A stretch of DNA of 64,000 bases from Methanomicrobiaceae archaeon (GCA_016928355.1 JAFGKW010000056.1:1-64000), one strand, 5' to 3'. Numbered from the stretch's first letter, positions 20,796 through 30,683 are shown. Made by a program: numbers and translations. The notes: a model not told the origin generated them from the sequence alone.

Positions 20796-22360
20796 AACAA
20801 CTCCTGGTTTAATTCTTCTACACCGAGATTATACAGCACTCTCATAACCACCTGTTCATCCTTTACACCCTTGGAAATTTCCACCATCTGGGCAAAGTTC
20901 TTTACAAGACCACAATTTGGACCTTCAGGAGTCTCTGAAGGACATATCCTGCCCCATTGTGTAGGATGAAGATCACGTGCCTCGAAATGCGGCTGTGAAC
21001 GGGAGAGAGGAGATATTACACGTCTCAGATGTGATATTACAGCCATATGGTCCACGCGATCGAGAAGTTGTGATACACCAGTCCTTCCACCAACCCAGTT
21101 TCCTGTTGCAAGAGGATGTAGAAGGCGTTCTGTAAGGACATCTGCACGCACAGCCGTGCTTATTGAAAGATCACGATGCCTCATACTCGCACGTTCGAGC
21201 TGATACTTTACATCTCTTGTAAGCCTGTTGAGAGAGATACGGAAGAGATCCTCCATAAGGTCTCCTGCAAGTTTCAGGCGCTTGTTGGAATAATGATCCT
21301 TATCATCGATCTTTCTCTTTTCCAGGACAAGATCAAAGCATGCCTCTGCCATTCTTCCAAGGAAATGAGCCTTTGCAAGCCTGACTGTATGCACATGTGC
21401 GGAATAACCGGGGTCTTCCTCCTTAATTCCGGCAGGCATTAGTTCATTGAGATGTGGGAGAAGATAATTGTCAAGAACAAACTCTGCGCGCTTTTTCTGG
21501 TAATCGCGCGTCTGATTGGGTGCAAGCTTCTTTCCGACATACATAACACCCTCTTCAACAGTATCACATTCGCCTTCTTCGAGATTCTGAAGCATAAACG
21601 TCAGAATATCCTCATCTGTTGAAACTGCATTGACGATGTCATGATCACTGGTCAGTCCCAGCGCCCTCATAAGGTCTACGAATTTAAGGTGACCGGCAAC
21701 TGACGGGAAGGAGACTTCGAGAAGATTCCTCTTGTTACGCTCGACAATTACCAGTGCGCGATAACCTCGATACTGGGAGAATACCTTTGCGACATAGATC
21801 TTTTCATTGTATCGCTCAGTCGACTCTGTCATAATCTTGTTTGATGCAAGATCCTCAAGGGTCATCAAAACGCGTTCAGAACCGTTTACAATGAAATATC
21901 CACCTGGATCGTGGGAGTCCTCCCCCTGCTCGATTCTCTCTTCATCAGACATCCCGGCGAGATTGCAGACTTGTGAGCCAACCATTACAGGAAGTTGACC
22001 GATTGTTGTTGTAACAGGATCATGGCGTACATCACCCTGAACAAGGATCATGTCGAGCATAATCGGAGCTGCGTAAGTCAGGTTCCTAAGTCTTGCCTCA
22101 CTTGGGAAAAGACTTGACTGGGAACCATCTGCCTCACGAACAACCGGTTTTTCAACCCTTATATTCCCTAATTCCACCCATACAGGATCATTGTCCTTGC
22201 CCCTCTGGGCAATATCGGTTTCAATAACCCTCTGTTCATCAACCACTTTCTGAAGATTAAATTCAAGAAAGTGGTTATATGAATCAAGCTGATGTCTTGC
22301 GACATGTTCTCTTGAAAAGTAAGATTTTGATAATGTCTTTCTATCTAACAAAAAGACCAC
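20792..22360 (-). CDS. rpoB2: DNA-directed RNA polymerase subunit B''
   Basis: A 522-residue N-terminal half of the second-largest subunit. It contains [20 protein letters not shown] (lobe), [19 protein letters not shown] and, near the end, [28 protein letters not shown], the fork-loop region. Together with B' it is the equivalent of RpoB. It starts twelve bases after the rpoH stop. The B''/B' split supports a methanogen or haloarchaeal relative. Confidence 0.97.
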   Translation of the reverse strand: MVFLLDRKTLSKSYFSREHVARHQLDSYNHFLEFNLQKVVDEQRVIETDIAQRGKDNDPVWVELGNIRVEKPVVREADGSQSSLFPSEARLRNLTYAAPIMLDMILVQGDVRHDPVTTTIGQLPVMVGSQVCNLAGMSDEERIEQGEDSHDPGGYFIVNGSERVLMTLEDLASNKIMTESTERYNEKIYVAKVFSQYRGYRALVIVERNKRNLLEVSFPSVAGHLKFVDLMRALGLTSDHDIVNAVSTDEDILTFMLQNLEEGECDTVEEGVMYVGKKLAPNQTRDYQKKRAEFVLDNYLLPHLNELMPAGIKEEDPGYSAHVHTVRLAKAHFLGRMAEACFDLVLEKRKIDDKDHYSNKRLKLAGDLMEDLFRISLNRLTRDVKYQLERASMRHRDLSISTAVRADVLTERLLHPLATGNWVGGRTGVSQLLDRVDHMAVISHLRRVISPLSRSQPHFEARDLHPTQWGRICPSETPEGPNCGLVKNFAQMVEISKGVKDEQVVMRVLYNLGVEELNQELL

Positions 22361-22372
22361 CCGGATAGTGAT

Positions 22373-22624
22373 TTATTTTTTAGGTCTTTTAACGACCTGA
22401 CGATACGCTTCAGCACGCCCCGCAGTCTGACTGTTGCGAACAATTCTGATTACATCATTGATCTTTGCGCCAATTTCCTTTACCGACGGATCATCGTGGT
22501 AAACTTTTGGAAGCTGGTCGCGGGTGATCTTGTAGGAGGTCAGTAAATCATCGACTTCCTCCACACTCATAATCTGATGGTCTGGGACCATCATATGCCC
22601 TATAACAGAAAATTTGGTGCTCAT
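22373..22624 (-). CDS. rpoH: DNA-directed RNA polymerase subunit H
   Basis: An 83-residue small subunit equivalent to the C-terminal domain of eukaryotic Rpb5: [19 protein letters not shown], then [22 protein letters not shown] and [21 protein letters not shown]. It is the first gene of the operon, as usual. A tRNA-Lys gene lies about 90 bp upstream on the same strand. I see no convincing TATA box in the gap, so expression could start beyond the tRNA or from a weak promoter. Confidence 0.95.
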   Translation of the reverse strand: MSTKFSVIGHMMVPDHQIMSVEEVDDLLTSYKITRDQLPKVYHDDPSVKEIGAKINDVIRIVRNSQTAGRAEAYRQVVKRPKK

Positions 22625-22714
22625 CTTCTTTTGCCCCTGCCAAATCTATCAATTGTTTTCAGATGTATCACCGCTAAAAAAACATGTACTCAGCACACGA
22701 GATTATCGTGTCAA

Positions 22715-22788
22715 CGGGCCCGGAGGGATTTGAACCCCCGACCACCTGGTTAAAAGCCAGGCGCTCTGCCTAACTGAGCTACAGGCCC
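22715..22788 (-). tRNA. tRNA-Lys (anticodon UUU)
   Basis: On the reverse strand a full cloverleaf folds: acceptor GGGCCTG pairing with CGGGCCC, D arm with GCTCAGTTAGGCAGAGC, anticodon stem CTGGC/ACCAGG region with loop CTTTTAA giving anticodon TTT, and T arm GGGGG-TTCAAAT-CCCTC. The discriminator is G and CCA is not encoded. No intron. It is transcribed toward rpoH. Confidence 0.93.
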
Positions 22789-22992
22789 ATCAGTATCTCT
22801 AATCAGCATTATTACAACGCATTGAATACACTTAAACTTATCCCATACATAAAAACCAGATAAACAATATCATCCGGTTATCCCAATTATTCCGCGCAAG
22901 AAAAGAATCAGACAATAAAACCTAAAAAAGGTAAAAGATGACCGTTTTCGTAAAAAAAATACAATCTGGAAAAATATCTGACTATGCAGACT

Positions 22993-23613
22993 TTAGGGAA
23001 TAAATGACTTTTTGATCTGTTTTAGCCTTTCTTCCTGGAGATTAATGGACATTTCCATACTCTTTATTGCCTGCGCGATATTCTCGCCCACCTTAAATTC
23101 ATCATTGCTGATATTGTAAGTGGATTCAAGAATCTTTAATAGGCGGCGTGAAACATCCACACTTTTACTGAGACGTTCATATTCTTCGATGATCTTATCT
23201 TCAATCCCTGCTTCCTTTGCCTCTTCAATCTTCTGGGAGATCTCATCTTTTCTTTTGAGGATGTACTCAATCGCTTCATATAACTGGCGATGAGTGGTCG
23301 GCTTCATAACATAATCTTCGATATATGCCCCGTATTCCTGCGCTTCCTCGGGAGTGAGTTGTTTTGCAGTAAGCATCATCACGGGAATTTCCCTTGTATT
23401 GTTATTCGATTTTATATTTTCAAGAGTCTCCCACCCATCCATCGGCTCCATCATTATATCAAGGAGGATCAGATCAGGCTTCAGATCTTTAAGGATCTCA
23501 AGACACTCCGGTCCGCTATAGGCCGCCGTAGGCCTGTATCCCCCACGCTCCAGCATTGCGACAAAAACATCAACAATCATCGGGCTGTCATCAACCACAA
23601 GAATATCATACAT
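22993..23613 (-). CDS. Response regulator receiver protein with C-terminal coiled coil
   Basis: A 206-residue protein. Residues 1-122 are a CheY-like receiver with D8, D9, phospho-acceptor D52 (LILLDIMMEPMDGW), T82 (MMLTAK) and K104 (VMKP). Residues 125-205 are helical and charged (KDEISQKIEEAKEAGIEDK...) with no DNA-binding domain, so output is probably protein-protein. It begins one base after the roadblock-domain gene and forms an operon with it. A kinase partner is not adjacent. Confidence 0.88.
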   Translation of the reverse strand: MYDILVVDDSPMIVDVFVAMLERGGYRPTAAYSGPECLEILKDLKPDLILLDIMMEPMDGWETLENIKSNNNTREIPVMMLTAKQLTPEEAQEYGAYIEDYVMKPTTHRQLYEAIEYILKRKDEISQKIEEAKEAGIEDKIIEEYERLSKSVDVSRRLLKILESTYNISNDEFKVGENIAQAIKSMEMSINLQEERLKQIKKSFIP

Positions 23614-23614
23614 G

Positions 23615-24001
23615 TCAGAGATCCTCCCCTATTCTATCAGATATTAAGGCAAGTTTGTTTTTGAATGAAGATATATCTACGGATTGATTAATAACTGTGG
23701 CGATTATATTTCTTTTGCCGGCCCTCTTGATTACCATTAATCCATCATTTTCCATCGTTTCAATCACAATAAAATCAGGGCGGCTCATATGAAATGTTCC
23801 ACAGGCCGCTTCGGATGAGGCAAATATAGTCGCCCCAGTAATTCCAAGAAAAGGGGAAGGAAAATCAGTATTATTTGATTTCCCAATAATTTTCCCGTCA
23901 GTAGAAACTATCACACTTGCAACCACGCCGCCAAGCGATTGTATTTCATCTATATATCCTCTGATTTTAGCCTTCAAAGGGTTTTCTTCAGTCATCTCCA
24001 A
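23615..24001 (-). CDS. Roadblock/LC7 domain protein
   Basis: A 128-residue single-domain protein: helix, then GGVVASVIVSTDGKIIGKSN, a central helix GITGATIFASSEAACGTF, then DFIVIETMENDGLMVIKRAG and a final helix. This matches the roadblock/LC7 fold (MglB-like), which in bacteria and archaea works with small GTPases or in polarity control. It is the first gene of a two-gene operon with the response regulator. Confidence 0.75.
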   Translation of the reverse strand: MEMTEENPLKAKIRGYIDEIQSLGGVVASVIVSTDGKIIGKSNNTDFPSPFLGITGATIFASSEAACGTFHMSRPDFIVIETMENDGLMVIKRAGKRNIIATVINQSVDISSFKNKLALISDRIGEDL

Positions 24002-24177
24002 AATACCTCAGCAACAATATAATGATTGTTAATAATTATCTTTAATGTATTTATCAGATACTAAAATTTCATTCGGTTCGATAATAAACAGATTCATTTC
24101 ATATTTTCATTTTCCCCGATAACATCATTTTAGAGATGAAGATTAGCATTATATATGAAATTTACCTCGTTTTATGA

Positions 24178-24190
24178 ATCTATATATATT
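24178..24190 (+). promoter_or_regulatory. TATA box upstream of the gene at 24217
   Basis: TCTATATATATTC lies about 30 bases before the ATG at 24217, the spacing of an archaeal TATA box for a leaderless or nearly leaderless transcript. No ribosome binding site is visible before the ATG, which fits. Confidence 0.5.
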
Positions 24191-24216
24191 CAAAACATAA
24201 ATTCTAGAATATACTT

Positions 24217-24708
24217 ATGAAACTTCCAGAAGGCAGGGAAAGAGCGACTATTTACAATACTAAATATTCATTTATCCTTCACAATATCAAAAAATTTGGT
24301 TTTACCGGAAGGTGTTGTGCAACAGTTTCAGAAATAAAATTTATTACGGTCTATCAGGATGGCATTTGCACGATGGCAGATTATCCCCCGTATAAAGCAA
24401 AAAATGCATATGAAAAAACACTTGATCTCATCAATAAAAAAGGAGATTTCATGCTTTATGAATACCTGCCGGAAGAAATCATTCTTGCTGAGAACAACAA
24501 TCCAGAATATCACATCAGTTTTGACTCTGAAGTGACTGACATTAAAAAGAGGGCAAATCCCTTTGAAAAGGTCCTGACAGATCTGAAAAGTGATGATATC
24601 ATAAATATGAAAGCCGAGATACACAATGAAATCGAAGACTTCCTAATAAAAACCGATATGAATCATCTTATCAAGGAAAATAAGATAAAAGACGTTTTAG
24701 TTGAATAA
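24217..24708 (+). CDS. Hypothetical protein, 163 residues
   Basis: I do not recognise the family with confidence. The N-terminal half has alternating strands and helices (TGRCCATVSEIKFITVYQDG, then ICTMADYPPYKAKNAYEKTL) and the C-terminal half is a charged helical region. The layout resembles small archaeal proteins that sit beside signalling or roadblock genes, and this one lies between the roadblock/response-regulator pair and minD. No membrane segment, no signal peptide, no catalytic motif. Two adjacent Cys near residue 33. Confidence 0.6.
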   Translation: MKLPEGRERATIYNTKYSFILHNIKKFGFTGRCCATVSEIKFITVYQDGICTMADYPPYKAKNAYEKTLDLINKKGDFMLYEYLPEEIILAENNNPEYHISFDSEVTDIKKRANPFEKVLTDLKSDDIINMKAEIHNEIEDFLIKTDMNHLIKENKIKDVLVE

Positions 24709-24796
24709 TTTTTTATATTAAACGAACGCTCAATCAAATAAAATATATAAAGTAAAAAAAATATCAAAAATAGAAGAAAATTTATTCTGCAGTATT

Positions 24797-25588
24797 ATGG
24801 TTACTACTTACACGATAGCATCGGGAAAGGGCGGTACGGGGAAGACCACATTATCCGTAAATCTCGGGACCGCCCTTGCAGCACTTGGTAAAGAGACATT
24901 CATCATGGATGCAGACATGGGTATGGCCAATATGGGAATCATCCTGGGCCTTGAAAATGTACCTGTTACACTCCATGAGGTTCTCGCAGGAAAGGCAAAG
25001 GTCTCAGAAGCCATATATGAAGGTCCTGAAGGTGTAAAGGTCGTACCGAGCGGTATATCATTACAGGGGTTTCAGAATGCCGAACCTGAAAGACTGCGGG
25101 ATGTGATGAAAGAGATTATCAATCACTGCGAGATTCTGATTATGGACGCACCTGCAGGAATAAGCCGGGACGGTGTAGTCCCCCTTGCAATTGCCGACGA
25201 GGTGATACTGGTGATTAATCCTGAACTCTCATCGATGATAGATGCACTGAAAACAAAGATACTGACCGAACTTATTGGAGGAAAAGTAAAAGGATTCATA
25301 TTAAACCGTGCTACTTTCGAAAATACGGATGTAAGCGTAAAAAAGATCCAGGAGGTTCTTGATCTCGAAATTCTGGGACTGATACCTGAGGATCCGAATG
25401 TCAGAAGATCTGCTGCGTATCGTCAGCCGATCATAATCAGGTATCCGGATTCTCCTGCATCAGTTGAGATTAAGAAAATAGCGGCTCAAATTGCGGGTGT
25501 TGAATTTGAGAAAGGAAAAGAGGTTCGAAAAAATGATGATAAGTTTTTGGACAAACTAGCCCGTTCATTAACAAAAGGAGGGGATTGA
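24797..25588 (+). CDS. minD: MinD/ParA-family ATPase
   Basis: A 263-residue P-loop ATPase with the deviant Walker A KGGTGKTT (signature Lys at 11, catalytic Lys at 16), switch motifs FIMDADMGMANMG and ILIMDAPAGI, and RATFENTDVSVKKIQEV. This is the archaeal MinD class, which positions cell-surface or chemosensory structures by ATP-dependent dimerisation at the membrane. The C-terminus (KFLDKLARSLTKGGD) is an amphipathic helix that may target the membrane. The next gene, a 67-residue membrane protein, starts four bases after the stop. Confidence 0.88.
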   Translation: MVTTYTIASGKGGTGKTTLSVNLGTALAALGKETFIMDADMGMANMGIILGLENVPVTLHEVLAGKAKVSEAIYEGPEGVKVVPSGISLQGFQNAEPERLRDVMKEIINHCEILIMDAPAGISRDGVVPLAIADEVILVINPELSSMIDALKTKILTELIGGKVKGFILNRATFENTDVSVKKIQEVLDLEILGLIPEDPNVRRSAAYRQPIIIRYPDSPASVEIKKIAAQIAGVEFEKGKEVRKNDDKFLDKLARSLTKGGD

Positions 25589-25591
25589 TCA

Positions 25592-25795
25592 ATGGAGTTA
25601 AATTTTGATTCACTTTTAATTGTTCTTTTTGGAATTGTAATTGTATTCCTGCTTTTTCTGCTTTATTTAATGCAAAGGAGAATTTCTCAGTTGCTAAATG
25701 AAGTGGATGATCTGAATAATACAATGAATGTAACCTGTGTGGAGATTGAAGAACTCACTAAAAATGTGAATGATTTCAAGAAAAATAAATTTTAA
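25592..25795 (+). CDS. Small single-pass membrane protein downstream of minD
   Basis: A 67-residue protein: one hydrophobic helix at about residues 8-27 (LIVLFGIVIVFLLFLLYLM) followed by a heptad-like helix (RRISQLLNEVDDLNNTMN...IEELTKNVNDF). Its ATG is preceded by GGAGGGGATTG overlapping the end of minD, so the two are cotranslated. It could be a membrane anchor or partner for MinD; no named family is recognised. Confidence 0.65.
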   Translation: MELNFDSLLIVLFGIVIVFLLFLLYLMQRRISQLLNEVDDLNNTMNVTCVEIEELTKNVNDFKKNKF

Positions 25796-25867
25796 TTCTT
25801 TTATCGCTTCAGTTAAAAAAGATAAGTTAAATAAAGGATTTCATCCAATATGTAATGTCAAACATTA

Positions 25868-25942
25868 GGGGCCATAGGGTAGCCTGGACCATCCTAGGAG
25901 ACTGGGGGTCTTCTGACCTGCGTTCGAATCGCAGTGGCCCCA
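25868..25942 (+). tRNA. tRNA-Pro (anticodon GGG)
   Basis: Acceptor GGGGCCA pairs with TGGCCCC; anticodon stem GGAGA/TCTTC encloses loop CTGGGGG, giving anticodon GGG; T arm CTGCG-TTCGAAT-CGCAG is perfect; discriminator A, CCA not encoded. The D stem has one mismatch. An AT-rich TATA-like GTTAAATAAA lies about 35 bases upstream. Confidence 0.92.
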
Positions 25943-26008
25943 TTCTTTTTTAAGTAAATTCAATTGTAAAACAGTAAATACAACGTATCAAAAATTAAAG
26001 GAATAAAA

Positions 26009-26875
26009 ATGCTGATTACAAAAAGATGCTCCGAATGCCTGATGAGCAGGATAGAATATGAATGCAGACTTGTAACTGATGATGAAAAAACCATTGAAAG
26101 AGCAGTTAAAGAGTGCAGACAAATGCTTGAAGATACAAAAGATCTTTCAAGGCCTGCACCCGAGATCTCAAGTGGTCTCCACAGGCATGCCTGTGAAGTA
26201 ATAGGAAATTCCAACCCTTATGAAGAAATCAGGATATTAAATAATAAAGACGCTCTTGAACTTGAAGTGAAGGTTAAAGATCAATTAAAATGTCTTCATG
26301 ATTATTGTCTTGCAGCTTCTATCGGGAACACACTCGATTACGGATCCCTTGAACATGAGGTTACTGAGGACCTGCAAAACTTTTTCCGAAGTGAATTTTC
26401 TAAAGGCTTCACTGTAGAAGATATCGGCGATTTCGAGCATCTTTGCAATAATGTTGTATATTTGTGTGATAATTCCGGAGAAATTGTCTTTGACAGGCTT
26501 CTGATTAATTTCCTAAAGGAGAGAGGGGCAAGAGTCGTGGTAGTCGTAAAGAAAAAACCAATAATAAACGATGCAACCATGGAGGATGCCGTAGAACTCG
26601 GGCTGGAGAGTATAGCAGACAGGTTACTGACTAACACTGAAAACCAGGCTGAACTTGGACTTAACATATCAATAATGCCTGATGAACTCAGGGAAGAGAT
26701 TGACATGGCGGATCTGATAATATCAAAGGGAATGGCAAATTATGAATCATTGAGTGAGTATAAAAGGTCACATAAACTCCCACCTGTCGCTTTTCTGATG
26801 ATGGTCAAATGTGAACCCATTGCTGAGGATATTGGAATTCCTAAAGGTTCAAGGATTGCTTACCTTATGAAATAA
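26009..26875 (+). CDS. DUF89 (ARMT1-like) damage-control phosphatase family protein
   Basis: A 288-residue protein of the DUF89 family. It has the N-terminal C7-x2-C10 pair typical of archaeal members, the metal-binding signature VVYLCDNSGEIVFD near residue 153, KKKPIINDATMEDA, and ISKGMANYESLSE near residue 240. Characterised relatives are metal-dependent phosphatases that remove damaged sugar-phosphates. Single gene just after tRNA-Pro. Confidence 0.85.
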   Translation: MLITKRCSECLMSRIEYECRLVTDDEKTIERAVKECRQMLEDTKDLSRPAPEISSGLHRHACEVIGNSNPYEEIRILNNKDALELEVKVKDQLKCLHDYCLAASIGNTLDYGSLEHEVTEDLQNFFRSEFSKGFTVEDIGDFEHLCNNVVYLCDNSGEIVFDRLLINFLKERGARVVVVVKKKPIINDATMEDAVELGLESIADRLLTNTENQAELGLNISIMPDELREEIDMADLIISKGMANYESLSEYKRSHKLPPVAFLMMVKCEPIAEDIGIPKGSRIAYLMK

Positions 26876-26925
26876 AAACCAGATGAAACGATAGTTAATA
26901 TATCGGTATAATGCATTATTCTTTA

Positions 26926-27384
26926 ATGATGGTGGATATTGGTATCATAGGATGGACCATTATATCGATTGGCCTGATATTGTTATTAATTGAGGCATAT
27001 AATCCAGGTTTTTTCCTTGCAGTCCCGGGAACTACATTGATAATACTCGGCATCATAGCCCTTGTTTTTCCGGCAATATTCGAATCGCAGATGATTATTA
27101 TTATCGGAATAATCATGGTTGTTATCTCAACAGGCATATCCATATGGATATATAGTCGTCTTACGCCGGAAGGAAGCATTCCACTGACAATGAGTAAGGA
27201 TTCGCTTGAGGGTAAAACAGGTCTCGTAAGGGAGACGGTGAACCCGGATTCAATCTCAGGAAAAGTCTTAATCGACAATGTAGAATGGAGTGCAAAAAGC
27301 GAGGATCGAATTATTCAAAAAGGAAAGAAAATCCGTGTTACATCCTCCGAAGGAGTACACGTGACTGTAACAGAGGAAGATTAA
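26926..27384 (+). CDS. NfeD-like membrane protein
   Basis: About 152 residues. Two or three helices between residues 5 and 80 (IGWTIISIGLILLLIEAY, PGTTLIILGIIALVFP) followed by an OB-fold NfeD domain (LEGKTGLVRETVNPDSISGKV ... WSAKSEDRI). NfeD partners SPFH proteins in membrane domain organisation; here the SPFH gene begins directly after the stop. ATGs occur at 26911, 26926 and 26929; a TATA-like TTAATATATC at 26895-26904 favours a leaderless start at 26926/26929. Confidence 0.85.
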   Translation: MMVDIGIIGWTIISIGLILLLIEAYNPGFFLAVPGTTLIILGIIALVFPAIFESQMIIIIGIIMVVISTGISIWIYSRLTPEGSIPLTMSKDSLEGKTGLVRETVNPDSISGKVLIDNVEWSAKSEDRIIQKGKKIRVTSSEGVHVTVTEED

Positions 27385-28467
27385 ATGTTAGATAATATTT
27401 TATTCGTTGTAATTTTTACACTTATTATAATCCTGATTGCAGCAAAAGGTGTTGTTATTGTGCAGCCTTATGAACAGGCGCTGCAGATAAGGCTGGGGCA
27501 GTATATCGGTCGGCTGAATCCAGGATTCAGGTGGGTCATTCCGTTTATCACCGAAATTATAAAGGTCGATTTAAGGACACAGGTTATGGATGTTCCCCAG
27601 CAGGAAGTCATTACAAAGGACAACTCGCCGACAAATGTCGATGCAATTGTATATGTCAGAGTAGTCGACCCGGAAAAATCCTTTTTCGAGGTTTCAAATT
27701 ATAAGATGGCCACAGTTGCTCTTGCCCAAACCAGCCTTAGGGGGATCATTGGAGATCTTGAACTTGATGAAATCCTGTACAACAGGGAACTGATCAATAA
27801 CAGACTCCGGGATTCTCTTGACAGGGAAACGGACCAGTGGGGAGTCAAGGTCGAAAGAGTGGAGATCAGGGAAGTTGATCCTGTTGGGGCGGTCAAACAG
27901 GCAATGACAGAACAGACTGCAGCGGAAAGAGAGCGGAGAGCTGCAATATTAAGGGCTGACGGAGAGAAAAAGGCTGCCATTCTTAGCGCCGAGGGAATGA
28001 GGCAGTCAATGATTCTGGAAGCTGAAGGTGAGCGGCAGAGTAAAATACTCAGGGCAGAAGGAGAGAGAAAATCAAAAATCCTTGAAGCCCAGGGTCAGGC
28101 ACAGGGTCTGAGAATCCTTGCCCTAGGATCACGTCCGCTGGATAAGAAAGCTGTTACCGTTCTTTCACTGGATGCACTTAAACAGATGGCAGACGGACAG
28201 GCTACAAAGATAATATTCCCCTTTGAAATCTCAAGCCTGATTAAGCAAAGCGCGAAATTCCTGGGTGCTGAGGAAGAGGAATTTAGTGATGAAATATGGA
28301 AGGATTATGGGCTTGATGAATCCATCCTGGGTAAGCCACCATCTGACGAAGAAGTTGAGGATGCAACAGAATTTGTAAAAACAATAGAGAGTACGATAAA
28401 AGAGATCCGTACATCATCAACTCCCGGGATTGAAAAATCTGAAGATGTCCTGGGACCAGAAAACTGA
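27385..28467 (+). CDS. SPFH/band 7 domain protein (stomatin-like)
   Basis: A 360-residue protein. One N-terminal membrane helix (residues 3-23), the SPFH domain (QALQIRLGQYIGRLNPGFRW ... VDLRTQVMDVPQQEVITKDN ... VVDPEKSFFEVSNY), and a long Ala/Glu-rich coiled coil with repeated R-A-E-G-E-R-x-S-K-I-L units at about 180-235, then an acidic tail. Stomatin-like proteins form membrane-bound rings with NfeD partners, and the stop of the nfeD-like gene is immediately adjacent, so the two form one operon. Confidence 0.92.
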   Translation: MLDNILFVVIFTLIIILIAAKGVVIVQPYEQALQIRLGQYIGRLNPGFRWVIPFITEIIKVDLRTQVMDVPQQEVITKDNSPTNVDAIVYVRVVDPEKSFFEVSNYKMATVALAQTSLRGIIGDLELDEILYNRELINNRLRDSLDRETDQWGVKVERVEIREVDPVGAVKQAMTEQTAAERERRAAILRADGEKKAAILSAEGMRQSMILEAEGERQSKILRAEGERKSKILEAQGQAQGLRILALGSRPLDKKAVTVLSLDALKQMADGQATKIIFPFEISSLIKQSAKFLGAEEEEFSDEIWKDYGLDESILGKPPSDEEVEDATEFVKTIESTIKEIRTSSTPGIEKSEDVLGPEN

Positions 28468-28477
28468 GAGAAAAATA

Positions 28478-28517
28478 ATTTTTTTAACTAACAGTTTTTT
28501 TAAAACAAATTTTTTTC
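28478..28517 (+). terminator. T-rich terminator after the NfeD/SPFH operon
   Basis: Three runs of seven to eight T residues (AATTTTTTTAAC, CAGTTTTTTTAAA, AATTTTTTTCATC) follow the SPFH stop within 50 bases. Archaeal polymerase terminates at such T tracts without a hairpin. Confidence 0.5.
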
Positions 28518-28600
28518 ATCTCTTTTAATTCTCAATGTTCGCTGTACCCCAGATGCGGAAAATGAATGAAATCAAATCAATAATATCAGGAATAAAAAAA

Positions 28601-29938
28601 TTAAAATGATAACGATATCCCTGCATCAGCCAGAACACCGATAACTATCGTTCCGAGCAATGCGAAGAGAACCAGGAATATAACAATTCCTGAAAGAATC
28701 TTTCCAAGACCCGGCCGTCCAATCTTCTCGGCAAATCTGTCGGCACCTTCCCGGAGAATATAGCCACCGTCAAGTGGAACAAGCGGAAGTGCATTGAATG
28801 TTCCAAGAACAAAGTTCCACCAGAATACCCAGTAGACGATCTGTAGTACCTGCCAGTAGCCGGGGAAGGGTTCATTCCATGCAATGTTATACGGCCTGTC
28901 AATGAGAAGGAAACCGAGACCTGATGTATCATCATTCATAAACACATTAATCGGAATATAACTCAGGAACATCGGACCTAGTGGATTCAGTGTATATGCA
29001 GTGAAATAATCCTTAATATTCTGATTATTGTAATATGAAATGCCCATGAATTCTGATTCTTTTGCACCCTCTATATCCGGCCATTTTGAGAGCGTAATAT
29101 TATGGACAGATTCCCTGCCATCATTAAGTATAGACAGTGCAACGATATCGCCGGGTTTAGAATTATTCAGGATTCTGCTCACCTCCATAGATGAAGATAC
29201 AGCCTCTCCGTTTATTCCCAGAATTATTGAATCGGGAGGAACTGATGCATTATAGGCAGGATACCCGGTATGAACACCATAGATATAGGCTGAATCTGAC
29301 GGAGTCAGCATTCCCACAAGCCCTGCAAGCAGGATCATACAGATGAGAGATACAGCCAGATTGTTTGCAATCCCGGCACCAAACATCCTGATCTTGGGCA
29401 TACCTTTAGACCTTTCAACATCTTCTTCATCCGGTTCAACGAAAGCTCCAAGAGGAATGACAAAAAAGATCAGACCCGCACTTTTAACCCTCATATCCTC
29501 AACACGGGCAAGTATTCCGTGGCCTAACTCATGGATCGCCATTGCAAAGACAAGTCCGAGTATCACGGCAAAAGTAAGAGGGATAAAATCATTGACTCCC
29601 GGGATTGCAAGGAGATTGGAAGCCCTGAATATCTCGGTATTCGGCGGAGTCTCCTTAAGGAAAAAAAGAAATGAAAAGATCATCAGTACTGAAAAAAATA
29701 CAGATACCACTACCACCAGAATTGCACCGAGGGTCCCATAGATCCTGAAAAATCCGGAAAATTTTTTAAAATAATCAAGAAAACGAACGTTTTCCGTCTT
29801 CAATGCAAGAACAGGTCCAAAAAAAGTGACATGCCTCTCCCATAAATTATTGGATTTGATATACGATATTATCGCAAGATATAGTGCCACCAGAAATAAT
29901 ATTATAAAAATCCATTTTATTGTTATCAGACTGCTCAT
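28601..29938 (-). CDS. Site-2 protease family membrane metalloprotease with PDZ domain
   Basis: A 445-residue M50-family protease. Zinc site H136-E137-x2-H140 (HELGH) in a membrane helix and the second motif L-D390-G-G near the C-terminus. A PDZ-like domain (residues about 235-300, PDSIILGINGEAV) sits between. At least six hydrophobic segments. These enzymes cut proteins within the membrane to release regulators. Single gene, convergent with the SPFH gene, which is also a membrane quality-control type protein. Confidence 0.88.
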   Translation of the reverse strand: MSSLITIKWIFIILFLVALYLAIISYIKSNNLWERHVTFFGPVLALKTENVRFLDYFKKFSGFFRIYGTLGAILVVVVSVFFSVLMIFSFLFFLKETPPNTEIFRASNLLAIPGVNDFIPLTFAVILGLVFAMAIHELGHGILARVEDMRVKSAGLIFFVIPLGAFVEPDEEDVERSKGMPKIRMFGAGIANNLAVSLICMILLAGLVGMLTPSDSAYIYGVHTGYPAYNASVPPDSIILGINGEAVSSSMEVSRILNNSKPGDIVALSILNDGRESVHNITLSKWPDIEGAKESEFMGISYYNNQNIKDYFTAYTLNPLGPMFLSYIPINVFMNDDTSGLGFLLIDRPYNIAWNEPFPGYWQVLQIVYWVFWWNFVLGTFNALPLVPLDGGYILREGADRFAEKIGRPGLGKILSGIVIFLVLFALLGTIVIGVLADAGISLSF

Positions 29939-30044
29939 CTTCCTATAGTTTTTCTAAATAAATATTGAAGTAGTTTGGCTAAAACATATCTGAAATATGC
30001 TCTTTGGATGACTTTTAATAGTATCCGGTACGGACAGGCCACTG

Positions 30045-30683
30045 TCAAAATTCAAGCAGACTCCTCTGACTGCTCTCTGACATCATATTTGAAACAGTCT
30101 TCCAGCTCACCCGGGCAATAGAAGGAGGTTTCCCGTTATCATCAATATATTTCTTTAAAAAAGAAATGGTCATGGGATCAGACGGGTAACCGCTGCCGAT
30201 GTCTCCCCATTCCTCTTTAAGAGAATCTATCATCCTGTCACGTGTAACCTTTGCAACAATACTCGCCGCACTGACAACAGGGTAGAGATCATCAGCCTTA
30301 TGCCTTGATACGACCCTGATATCATTCTTAAGAAGTCCTGATATGGTTACAGCGTACCTCCCTTCATTAACATCACATGCATCAACATAGGCCGTCTCCG
30401 GCATAAGGTCCATGATTGCACGGGCATGAGATCGTGCCACAATGTCATTCATTGTTATGGAACTACGAAGTTCGTCGATCATAGCCGCCGATAAAATTAC
30501 AGTAGTTGTTTTAAATTCAGATACAATCTCCTCATAATATTTTTCACGACGGTTGTTAGAGAGGGTCTTGGAATCGGCAAATCCCTTCTCCTTAAATTCC
30601 TCCATGTTATTCCCGGCAACTCCACCGATTACCATCGGACCCAGTACTGATCCTTTTCCTGCCTCATCTATCCCACAAATCAC
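30045..30683 (-). CDS. rnhB: Ribonuclease HII
   Basis: A 212-residue enzyme that cuts the RNA strand of RNA-DNA hybrids and excises single ribonucleotides. It starts MICGIDEAGKGSVLGPMVIG with catalytic D6 and E7, the third acidic residue lies in AYVDACDVN (about 101-104), and SAASIVAKVTRDRM near residue 150 carries the fourth. Length is standard for archaeal RNase HII. Divergent from the TrkA-type gene with a 60-bp gap. Confidence 0.95.
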   Translation of the reverse strand: MICGIDEAGKGSVLGPMVIGGVAGNNMEEFKEKGFADSKTLSNNRREKYYEEIVSEFKTTTVILSAAMIDELRSSITMNDIVARSHARAIMDLMPETAYVDACDVNEGRYAVTISGLLKNDIRVVSRHKADDLYPVVSAASIVAKVTRDRMIDSLKEEWGDIGSGYPSDPMTISFLKKYIDDNGKPPSIARVSWKTVSNMMSESSQRSLLEF

